A stretch of DNA of 58,320 nucleotides from Planctomycetales bacterium (GTDB lineage: Bacteria > Planctomycetota > Planctomycetia > Isosphaerales > Isosphaeraceae): assembly GCA_027449865.1 (NCBI GenBank), contig DAIDKV010000123.1:1-58320 (forward strand). Reading direction: 5' to 3'. Within the stretch, counting starts at the first letter, position 1; the number at the start of each line of letters is the position of its first letter. The notes below the pieces were generated by a model. The model saw nothing but the letters and a program-made list of their open reading frames with translations, was not told where the DNA came from and did no database searches. Positions 1-6,823 of this stretch are shown in pieces. Both the position numbers and the translations under genes were made by a program.

Positions 1-103
1 TGCGCCGCGGTCGCCGGGCCGCCGAAGGAGAAGCACGGCACGGATCATGAGATCCCGTCACCAGGGACCAGGAGAGTGCCATGCGCCCGGTCAGCAGGCG
101 ATT

Positions 104-140
104 CGGCGGTCCATGGCAAATGTCGAGCCGAACAGTCGTG
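104..140 (+). repeat. 37-bp direct duplication, left copy
   Basis: The 37 bases at 104-140 recur identically at 1476-1512. Both copies border the REP-like arrays, here just upstream of the left array. The duplication brackets the AT-rich immunity-like gene and suggests local rearrangement or template switching through the repeats. Confidence 0.9.
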
Positions 141-363
141 GGGACGGAGATAATTAGGGGACGAAAAAAGGGACGATTAGGGACGAAATAAGGGACGTAG
201 ATAAGACGAAAAAGGAGACGTAAAGACGAAAAAGGGGACGGAGATAATTATCAGAATAAATTATCTCCGTCCCCTTTTTCGTCCCTAAATTATCTCCGTC
301 CCCTTTTTCGTCCCTAAATTATCTCCGTCCCCTTTTTCGTCCCCGTCCCCTTTTTCGTCCCCC
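138..363. repeat. REP-like palindromic repeat array, left copy
   Basis: Units built on the words GGGGACGGAGATAATT and its complement fill this stretch in both orientations. Positions 225-248 and 260-283 are perfect 24-bp inverted arms around an 11-nt spacer (249-259). Three direct 29-bp units then start at 261, 290 and 319, followed by a truncated unit to about 361. Upstream, 138-224 holds degenerate units in the opposite orientation. A near-identical core of about 65 bp (222-286) recurs at 1413-1477. The architecture resembles REP/BIME elements mobilised by RAYT (Y1) transposases; no such transposase lies in this window, so mobility is inferred. Confidence 0.85.
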
Positions 364-581
364 TCAGCCGTGCCGACGCCGTCGAGGCGATTCGCCGTGC
401 ATCGGGGCGACCGGCGCGGGGGAAGGGCAGGGGGGCGCGTCGGCCGACGACGCGGGTGTTCCGCCGCGCGGCCGGCTGCACGGTGACGGTCGAGAACGCC
501 CGGGGCCTCGACCCGGCGATGATCCGTGCCGCCCTGGCCGAGGCGATGGCCCGCCTGGACGCCGAGGAGCGGGCCGCCTGA
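363..581 (+). pseudogene. C-terminal remnant of a ParB-like partition protein
   Basis: An open frame with no start codon emerges straight out of the repeat array and ends with TGA at 579-581. It encodes about 72 residues, finishing in a charged helix of the type 'GLDPAMIRAALAEAMARL'. The preceding Arg/Gly-rich stretch followed by a TVTVE strand is what I recall from the C-terminal part of planctomycete ParB/RepB-like proteins. The N-terminal ParB nuclease and HTH domains are absent, so this is a decapitated fragment and probably non-functional. The family call rests on memory of the C-terminal pattern only and could be wrong; the coding character is clearer than the identity. Confidence 0.4.
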
Positions 582-664
582 TCGGCCTCGGGTTTCGAGA
601 GCACCCAATCGCCCTCGCGGAGGTCTTCAATCGGCATGGACCCATTTGTCCATGTAGCTCCCAT
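575..664 (-). pseudogene. HINT (pretoxin/intein-like) domain N-terminal fragment
   Basis: Reading the minus strand from 664 gives a segment containing 'NGSMPIEDLREGDWVLSKPE'. This matches the opening block of HINT domains in polymorphic toxins and inteins (small residue, G-x-pIEdL-x-GDwVLs). The frame runs out into sequence antisense to the ParB-like remnant near 580, so only about 25-30 residues survive. It overlaps the last codons of the upstream immunity-like gene in another frame, so that gene's final residues appear to come from this HINT sequence. In polymorphic toxin loci, HINT fragments carried with displaced toxin/immunity cassettes are the usual explanation. Confidence 0.5.
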
Positions 665-1298
665 TTTTTATTTTTATATATTGACCATTGTAGAATATGG
701 TCTTGTATTGACCTGATATTTCAACACAACAACCTGTTGGTAGTGCCAGAAACCCTGCTATGTGTGGCGCATCGAGAATTGCCTGGTAGACCGAAATGCG
801 TCGCAAATTAGAAGGATTGTTATAGTCGATTTCGGTATCAAGTTGGCCAACAAACCAACCTGAATCCAAGCCGTCATGGTCCGAGCGTTCGAGGACTAGT
901 GTATCAAGCCTTTCAGTCCAATCGGCACCAACCAAAAGACTATAACGTATAGACGGGAAATTAAGTTCATCCCCAAACCCGACGCTTTCACCGATGTCCT
1001 TTTGTAGCCGCAGCAGCTTCATAGAATTTGTTATTCCCTCTGTCCAAGAAATTGGAATCGTTCGCAGATCTGGCTCTTGCAGAGCCAAATCGTCATTTAA
1101 AGCAACTAGACGGATGAGCATAGACCCAAAATCGATTGTCTCTCCGTCGCCGAATTTCTTGCCGCTCTGAACAGATTCCTTCAAAAAATCAATCATCGCG
1201 TCTACATCTGACTGTGGAATAGCCGAGTCGACCACAAGTCGAAAATTAGGGTGCTTATTCTGCGAGCAATTTATGATGAACGTTCTTGTGTCACTCAT
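627..1298 (-). CDS. Probable orphan immunity protein, DUF2185/Imm33-like
   Basis: This 223-residue cytosolic protein has no signal peptide. Its C-terminal third holds a D-S-G-W motif followed by a 'NPSNLRRISVYQ' stretch, a proline-rich turn and 'FLALPTG'. That order resembles the DUF2185/Imm33 immunity family, whose members neutralise toxins of contact-dependent or secreted polymorphic systems. The ATG at 1298 has a good ribosome site (TGGAGG). Base composition is clearly more AT-rich than every neighbour, which points to recent acquisition. No toxin gene is beside it; downstream on the same strand only a HINT remnant remains, and REP-like arrays flank both sides. The family assignment is by motif recognition, so it stays moderate. 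The gene itself looks intact except that its last few residues may derive from the HINT junction. Confidence 0.65.
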   Translation of the reverse strand: MSDTRTFIINCSQNKHPNFRLVVDSAIPQSDVDAMIDFLKESVQSGKKFGDGETIDFGSMLIRLVALNDDLALQEPDLRTIPISWTEGITNSMKLLRLQKDIGESVGFGDELNFPSIRYSLLVGADWTERLDTLVLERSDHDGLDSGWFVGQLDTEIDYNNPSNLRRISVYQAILDAPHIAGFLALPTGCCVEISGQYKTIFYNGQYIKIKNGSYMDKWVHAD

Positions 1299-1366
1299 TA
1301 CGTGCCTCCAAGGAATGCGTTGATTTGGTCCTGAAGCTTGTTCGCCAAAGCCTGTTGCAGCTCACA

Positions 1367-1540
1367 GACGAAAAAAGGGACGGAGATAATTATCAGACGA
1401 AAAAGGGGACGTAAAGACGAAAAAGGGGACGTAGATAATTATCAGAATAAATTATCTCCGTCCCCTTTTTCGTCCCGGCGGTCCATGGCAAATGTCGAGC
1501 CGAACAGTCGTGCTCCGTCCCCTTTTTCGTCCCATATTCA
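1367..1540. repeat. REP-like palindromic repeat array, right copy
   Basis: This is the second copy of the 'gacgaaaaaggggacggaga' type repeat. Arms at 1416-1439 and 1451-1474 are inverted with one mismatch and share the same 11-nt spacer sequence as the left array. An identical 37-bp duplication (1476-1512) is inserted within the array and followed by another truncated unit to about 1534. Together with the left array it encloses the immunity-like gene. Confidence 0.85.
1476..1512 (+). repeat. 37-bp direct duplication, right copy
   Basis: Identical to 104-140. Here it lies inside the palindromic array, between two 'cgtccc' ends, which shows that the array was broken and rejoined rather than simply copied. 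Confidence 0.9.
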
Positions 1541-1586
1541 ACATATCCCTTGATCCCTTCCCGATTTTGTTGCTTATGTTCAGGGC

Positions 1587-2195
1587 TCACGGTAGGATGT
1601 CGGCCACCGCGATCTCGCCCATGGCAACACCATCGATCACCAAGTTCAGCACATGACCCGGGGCGAGAACCTCGTGCGTCCGATAGCCGTCCGGTCCAGG
1701 GTTGGAATGGACCTCGACCTGGCCATCGATCAGGTTGACGATCCAGTAGGACGGGATGCCGCCGGCGCCGTAGATGTCGGCCATCGCCCGGTCCTCGTTT
1801 AGGCTGGAGAAAGCGACCTCGACGACCAGGGCGGTATCGGCCGGTTCGGGGAAACGGGCCAGGTAATCCCGCTGCTTGCCTCGCACAATGGCAAGGTCAG
1901 GACGCGGCAGGCTGACCTGTGACGGAATTCTCAACCCCTTCTCCCCGCGAATGTGCCACGAAGCCAGCAGTATCGCTTCTATGGCCACGCGAATCACTTC
2001 GCAGACAGCACCATGCAAGGGGGATTCCGCCATCCGGTTCACCAGATATCCGTTGATGAAGTGGACATCGTCCCGCTTTCCGAAGAAGCCCGAGGCGATC
2101 AGCGACTCGTACTTCTCCAGCGTCATGCGGTAGAGGGACGACGGAACCCAACGCGGCCGGGCCGCCGTCGAGTCGGTTATTGCCGCCGTGGACAT
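1587..2195 (-). CDS. Uma2 family endonuclease-fold protein (DUF820)
   Basis: A 202-residue protein with the Uma2/DUF820 pattern: an N-terminal 'Y.MTLEKYESLIASG' segment, 'LINGYLVNRM', then the PD-(D/E)xK-like core with 'PRPDLAIVRG' and 'ADTALVVEVAFSS'. A C-terminal strand region follows ('YGAGGIPSYWIVNLID'). The visible acidic residues and the E-V pair fit the restriction-endonuclease-like fold. Biological roles in this hugely expanded cyanobacterial and planctomycete family are unsettled, so nuclease activity is inferred from fold only. The gene stands alone on the minus strand, beside the repeat-scarred patch. The ATG at 2195 sits downstream of a GGAG about 17 nt away, so a weak ribosome site leaves the start slightly uncertain. 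Confidence 0.85.
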   Translation of the reverse strand: MSTAAITDSTAARPRWVPSSLYRMTLEKYESLIASGFFGKRDDVHFINGYLVNRMAESPLHGAVCEVIRVAIEAILLASWHIRGEKGLRIPSQVSLPRPDLAIVRGKQRDYLARFPEPADTALVVEVAFSSLNEDRAMADIYGAGGIPSYWIVNLIDGQVEVHSNPGPDGYRTHEVLAPGHVLNLVIDGVAMGEIAVADILP

Positions 2196-2291
2196 GGCTT
2201 TTTTCTCGCTCCCCTCGCCCCGGGGTGATTCGTCGGACGAACTTCAGCGCGGACCCTTCCTCCGTATTGGCTCATGTATCGGCTGGGGACG

Positions 2292-2522
2292 TCAAGATGG
2301 TTCGGGTTCCTGGCGAAGCGTCGACGACGGTCTCGGCCGTCGTTCCGAAAAGACTTTCTCGAAGGAGCAGAGCCAGAATTGCCAGATCTCCCAGCCAGGA
2401 TCGAGATCGACGATACGACGACCTGTATTGACCTGGCCGAGCGGCATACTATCGAAGAATTCTTCGTTCTCCTTGCCTTCTTCGTGAAGCAGACGTGCAA
2501 GCTGGCGACCGCGTCGGCCCAA
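2292..2522 (-). CDS. Small hypothetical protein (76 aa), doubtful
   Basis: A 76-residue reading frame starts at an ATG (2522) preceded by CAGGACAG, which could serve as a ribosome site. It lies just downstream of the GH38-like gene on the same strand. The predicted peptide is charged at both ends with a Trp/Phe-rich middle ('WEIWQFWL'). I do not recognise it. Third-position GC is less biased than in neighbouring genes, so it may be non-coding. It occupies most of the otherwise empty 2196-2551 interval. Confidence 0.3.
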   Translation of the reverse strand: MGRRGRQLARLLHEEGKENEEFFDSMPLGQVNTGRRIVDLDPGWEIWQFWLCSFEKVFSERRPRPSSTLRQEPEPS

Positions 2523-2551
2523 CTGTCCTGAGAAGCAGATTGGTCGTGATC

Positions 2552-5437
2552 CTATCCCAGCGTGACCTCCACGCGAGCCAGTTCGTGCGGAGTCAGGTCG
2601 ATCCGGACGGCGTCCTCGTCGGCCGTGAGGTCCACGATCGTCTCGCCCAGGAAATCAACCTGGCGGGCCCAGGTCGGGTTGCGGAAGAGGCGGAGTCGCG
2701 ACCGGGCCGACTGGCCGGCGGTCTCCAGCAGGTGGAAAATCAGGCCCCAGCCGCGATCGCCGGCGTTCTCGGTAAACTCGACCCGCGTGATCGCGATCGC
2801 CGGGTGATCGACTCGCGCCAGCCATCCCACCACACCCTGCGCGGGAGGGCCGTCGACCGCGACCACCATCGGCGGCGTCACGAAATCCTGAGTGGCCTGG
2901 AACGGATGCTCCAGGTCGAGCGCCACACCCAGCTCAAACGTACGCGACGCCTCGGCACCGGCGATCAGGAGGGTGTCGAGCATCCGAGAGGCCGGCTTCC
3001 GATGATGGGCCAGGCCGCCGAAGAGGATCGCCGTCCGCTGGGTTCGGGTCGTGATGTCGATCGCCTCGGGCGTCTCGGGTCGCTCCTGCTCCGTCATCTC
3101 GGCCGAGCCGAGCAACAGGCGACGGATCATCGAGCTGGCATCCGGCCACGCCCATCGACAGGCCAGGTACGACGTCCAAGGGTCCGACCGGCGCAGGCGT
3201 TCGGACCAGTCGGGATCGAGATCCGTCAGGGCGATCCGGATTTCCAGGATCGGCCGGCCGGTCCAGAGCCGGTATCGTTGCTCGAAGGTCGCCAGCGTCT
3301 TTTCCTCGCGGGGGTCGACGATCCGGCCCGTGGAGGTTGCCTGCGCCAGCGCCGGTCCGGCGAAGTCGATCTCTCGACGATCGCATCGCATCTGCGTGGC
3401 GATCGCCTTGCCGTCCAGCTCGTGGAGCCCCACAATCGCGATCTGCTGACCCAGCCGCGCCGAGGGCTCGTCGGGACGGCGGATTCCCCTCAACCCGCCC
3501 GTCGCCGCGTCGATCTCGATCGACATCGAATCGTTTCGCAGTTCGCGGTCGCGGGCCGAGAGCCCGGCGGATTCGGCGATCGGAAGGGAGAGATCCGTCT
3601 CGGCCGGGACCCAGGCGAAGCCGAACGGCGGGAGGTCGACGACCGCACAAACCCCTTCCTCGACAAGCTGCGCCGAGCGCAGGGGGCCCTCGGGACGGAG
3701 GTCGGGCGAGGCGTCCGGGAGGATCACCGAGGCGCGTCGGGCGATCCCGATCGGATTGAGGACGAGGTAGCCTCGTCGCGTCGTCGAGCCTTCGCGACGT
3801 CCGACGATCCGATCCGAGAGAGCCCTTGCGCGGATCTTTTCCGCCTCATCAAGGTCGCGCCCGGCTTCGGCGGGACGTCGACACTCGATCGATTCCTCAA
3901 TCGAGAGGAGGTCGGGACCGGTCCCGAATGATCTCGAATCGTCTCCGGCCGTCGAGGCGATCGCGTGGGCCATGGCCTCGGCCATCCGGGCGGCGTCGAG
4001 GCGCGCTCGCAAGCGTCGATGACGGGCGAGCCAGGAGATCGGGGCCTCGTCGTCTCGGGCGACGGCCTGGGCCAGGTAGGGCGAGACGTAGGCGTCGGGT
4101 TCGGGACGGAAGTTCTCGTAGGGTCGATCGGTCAGGTGGAAGAAGTCGCCGAGCGTTGTCCATCGACCGAGTACCGGCGAGTAGGAGCCCACGCGTCGGA
4201 GGTCGAGTAGCCAGGGTGCCACTGGGCTCGGCCATCGGACGATCGGCATGGCGGCGGTGTGGTCGTCGCGCATGGTTGCGGCGAGCCGCCAGGCAAGGCG
4301 CCAGCCGTGCGAGGGACGGTCGCCGGCCATCGGCGGGCGGACCATGGCCTCCAGGCTGCTGCCGTCTGGGGCTTCCCAGAGTCGCTTCGTTTCGGGTCGG
4401 AGCGGGAATCGACCCGCATCGAACGACATGTGAAGCGCATATCGAATGCCGAACCGTTTGGCGATCTGCGGGAGCTGAGGGAACAGGCCGAAGCGCCGGC
4501 GCGCGAAGGTCTCCACGCCGCGATCGTCGAGGTGGGCGTGGTAGACGTCGCCGCCCCTGGCGTACTGCCAGAGGATTGATTCCATCGGCAGGAGGGCGTC
4601 GTCGGATTCGAGGTACGTCCCGCCGATCACGTCGGCCCATCCGTCGGTGATTGCCTGACGGAGCGCGGCGATCCGGTCGGGATCGGCGGCGGCCTGAGCC
4701 TCGATCGCGACCGCTGGGGCCAGGATCGTGATCGGGACGGGATCGGCCATCGGGCCGGCCAGCGCGCCTCCCGGAAGTGCTGGGTCGAGCAGACAGATAT
4801 CCAGCAGGTAAGCCTCGACCGGATAGAACCGCTCGCGGGCCTGGGTGAGCAATTCGAAGCCCGCGCGGAGGCGATTCGTCGCGCCGGGGAAGTCGCCGGA
4901 CTGCCAGGCCAGCGCGCCTGCCGCTAGCTCGCGCCAGAGGCTCTCGCGATCGACCTCCTCGGAATGACCCATCGCGGTGGTGAGGTCGCGGAGCATCCAT
5001 CGAGCGGCGCCGAGGGCCAGGAAGTCGGCGGCCGTCGCGGTCTCGTCGGGGCCGTCGGCGGCGATCCGCTCGCGGATGCGACGGATCAAATCGTTGCGAT
5101 CGGTGCCCGAATCGATCAGAGCGGTACCGATGTCCTCGGCCTGGACCTGGTAGCCGGAGGGGAGCCGATCGCGGGTGCCCTCAACGATCACGCGGACCTC
5201 GTGCGGGCCGGGGGATGAGGGCGACTCGATGGACTCGAACCGGGGCAGGGCTTGGGCTCTCGCGAGGATCGACGGATGCCAGATCGCGGTCGCCGCGCAC
5301 CAGGCGGCGAGGGCCATTTCCTCGGAGACGGACGCGGGCGGCTCCTGGCCGTCGTGCGGGAGCATCACGATCAGCGACCAGCCCTCAACGGATGGGGCGG
5401 CGTCGAGGGATTCGGTTGGGATGTCTTGCGAGTCCAT
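2552..5437 (-). CDS. GH38-like alpha-mannosidase family protein lacking the usual nucleophile
   Basis: A 961-residue protein with a GH38-type organisation. An N-terminal catalytic-like barrel includes 'IGGTYLESDDALLPMESILW' (about 271-290) and 'FGLFPQLPQIAKRFG' (about 316-330). Helical and beta-sandwich C-terminal parts follow ('RGYLVLNPIGIARRA', 'GLRGIRRP'). GH38 enzymes cleave alpha-mannosides through an Asp in a W-x-x-D-x-FG block; here the equivalent block reads 'FARRRFG' (311-317), with Arg where the Asp is expected. The protein may be a divergent or non-hydrolytic relative. I chose the ATG at 5437 because it begins 4 nt after the stop of the YceH gene, implying translational coupling; a longer frame would overlap that gene. 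There is no clear signal peptide. Confidence 0.75.
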   Translation of the reverse strand: MDSQDIPTESLDAAPSVEGWSLIVMLPHDGQEPPASVSEEMALAAWCAATAIWHPSILARAQALPRFESIESPSSPGPHEVRVIVEGTRDRLPSGYQVQAEDIGTALIDSGTDRNDLIRRIRERIAADGPDETATAADFLALGAARWMLRDLTTAMGHSEEVDRESLWRELAAGALAWQSGDFPGATNRLRAGFELLTQARERFYPVEAYLLDICLLDPALPGGALAGPMADPVPITILAPAVAIEAQAAADPDRIAALRQAITDGWADVIGGTYLESDDALLPMESILWQYARGGDVYHAHLDDRGVETFARRRFGLFPQLPQIAKRFGIRYALHMSFDAGRFPLRPETKRLWEAPDGSSLEAMVRPPMAGDRPSHGWRLAWRLAATMRDDHTAAMPIVRWPSPVAPWLLDLRRVGSYSPVLGRWTTLGDFFHLTDRPYENFRPEPDAYVSPYLAQAVARDDEAPISWLARHRRLRARLDAARMAEAMAHAIASTAGDDSRSFGTGPDLLSIEESIECRRPAEAGRDLDEAEKIRARALSDRIVGRREGSTTRRGYLVLNPIGIARRASVILPDASPDLRPEGPLRSAQLVEEGVCAVVDLPPFGFAWVPAETDLSLPIAESAGLSARDRELRNDSMSIEIDAATGGLRGIRRPDEPSARLGQQIAIVGLHELDGKAIATQMRCDRREIDFAGPALAQATSTGRIVDPREEKTLATFEQRYRLWTGRPILEIRIALTDLDPDWSERLRRSDPWTSYLACRWAWPDASSMIRRLLLGSAEMTEQERPETPEAIDITTRTQRTAILFGGLAHHRKPASRMLDTLLIAGAEASRTFELGVALDLEHPFQATQDFVTPPMVVAVDGPPAQGVVGWLARVDHPAIAITRVEFTENAGDRGWGLIFHLLETAGQSARSRLRLFRNPTWARQVDFLGETIVDLTADEDAVRIDLTPHELARVEVTLG

Positions 5438-5441
5438 CAGG

Positions 5442-6188
5442 TCAGGCTCCGAGGGCCGATTTGAGGTCGCGGACCTCCGCGGCCAGTTTCTCAAGCTGGC
5501 CGCGGAGGTCATCCACCTGGGCCCGAAGCGTGGCGACCTCCTCGACCCAGCCGGGCGCCGCGGCGGTCGCGGCGACCTGCTCGCGGGCTGGCGAGAGACG
5601 GGTGGGGACCTCGTCGTCCTCAACGACACGGTTGGCGAACGCCTGCCGGACCCGCTCGAACTCCTCGGGCGGATAGAGGCCATGAGCCACGAAGACGCCA
5701 CGCTTCTGGCCGGGCGGCGAGAGGAAGTGGACCAGCTTGCGCGGGACCAGCCCCTCCAAAATGGTCCGAAGCACCCCGAGATCGGCGAGCGGCTCCATCC
5801 GGCTCGCCCGGGCGCGAAGGTCGCCCTCGGTTTGCGGTCCTCGCATGAGCAGCTCGGCGATCACCGCGAGCTCGACCTTGCTCACCTTGAGCCAGTCATA
5901 AAGGGTGTGCTTCCATCGGGAGACACGACCGCCCCCCTCGATCAAGATGGTCGCGCCTTTCTTGCGAAGGCCCTGAAGCGTGTCCTCCACGTCGTCGGCG
6001 TCGTAATTGGTGATGGGGTCGCGGTTGGACTTCTGGTTGCAGGCGGTGACAATCGCCGCGATCGTCATCGGGTAGTATTCGGGCGTTGTCTTGGCCTTCT
6101 CGACCATGACGCCCAGGACGCGTCTTTCCCTGGGATTGAGGGGGACCCACGACGGTCCCGCGCCCGCCACGCTCGGATTTTCGGTCAT
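5442..6188 (-). CDS. yceH: DUF480 / YceH family protein
   Basis: A 248-residue protein matching YceH. It has the N-terminal block 'RRVLGVMVEKAKTTPEYYP' followed by 'TACNQKSNRDPI', typical of the paired winged-helix fold. 'AELLMRGPQTEGDLRARASRM' marks the second winged helix. The C-terminal 40 residues form a predicted coiled coil (LRAQVDDLRGQLEKLAAEV). The molecular function of YceH is not established; the winged-helix fold suggests nucleic-acid binding or protein interaction. Its stop is 4 nt from the start of the GH38-like gene, so the two are probably co-expressed, although no functional link is known. Confidence 0.9.
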   Translation of the reverse strand: MTENPSVAGAGPSWVPLNPRERRVLGVMVEKAKTTPEYYPMTIAAIVTACNQKSNRDPITNYDADDVEDTLQGLRKKGATILIEGGGRVSRWKHTLYDWLKVSKVELAVIAELLMRGPQTEGDLRARASRMEPLADLGVLRTILEGLVPRKLVHFLSPPGQKRGVFVAHGLYPPEEFERVRQAFANRVVEDDEVPTRLSPAREQVAATAAAPGWVEEVATLRAQVDDLRGQLEKLAAEVRDLKSALGA

Positions 6189-6219
6189 GTGTCGATATCC
6201 TGAATCGTATCGGGCGAGG

Positions 6220-6738
6220 TCAGGGAAGCTCCATGCGGAGAGTTCCGGTGACGCGGTTGGTGAGGTTGGCGAGGCCGACCGTCATGGCCAGCTCGATGAG
6301 TTCGCGGTCGCTGAGCGACTCCTTGAGCCGGGCGAAAAGGGAGTCTTCGACGTGGATTCGCCGCGTGACCTGCTCGGCGTATTGCATGACCAGGCGCTGG
6401 AGGTCGGTGTAGGCGTCGCTCTGTTCGAACGAGGACGTCTCGTTGACCTGCCGATCGGTCAGTCCGGCGGCCTTGCCGAGGACCCTGTGATGGTGGAGGC
6501 AGTAGGCACAGTCGTTCAGCTCGGAGGTTTTGATGTAGGCCAGCTCGCGAAGCTTGCCGTCGAGCTTTGTCGTCGGCAGGGCGTTGTTGAGGGCCAGGAA
6601 ACCCTGGAGCATCTCGGGGTTGTGGGCCATCGCCCGAAAGACATTGGGCACGGCCCCGAGGGCCTTTTCCATGGCGGCGAAGACCGGCTGGACCTTCGCG
6701 CCGGCCTCCTGATCCGAGACATAGCTGACCAGAGCCAT
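6220..6738 (-). CDS. Carboxymuconolactone decarboxylase / AhpD-like peroxidase
   Basis: A 172-residue all-helical protein with the CMD/AhpD signature 'LNDCAYCLHHHRVLGKAAGL'. The CxxC pair and the following His form the redox centre used by AhpD-type alkylhydroperoxidases. The pattern around it ('KLRELAYIKTSEL', 'YAEQVTRRIHVED') fits the peroxidase-related subgroup, which acts in the cytoplasm on peroxides using thiol electrons. I chose the ATG at 6738 over an upstream one at 6819 because it has a strong GGGAGG site. It lies downstream of the asparagine synthetase gene on the same strand and upstream of yceH (31-nt gap). No partner AhpC is visible. Confidence 0.85.
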   Translation of the reverse strand: MALVSYVSDQEAGAKVQPVFAAMEKALGAVPNVFRAMAHNPEMLQGFLALNNALPTTKLDGKLRELAYIKTSELNDCAYCLHHHRVLGKAAGLTDRQVNETSSFEQSDAYTDLQRLVMQYAEQVTRRIHVEDSLFARLKESLSDRELIELAMTVGLANLTNRVTGTLRMELP

Positions 6739-6823
6739 CGCCGTTGCCTCCCGGTAGATCCTACCGTCCTCGGTTGCAGAACCGGGATCATGGTAGCCGC
6801 CGGGGCGCGGCGGGTTCAAGCGG

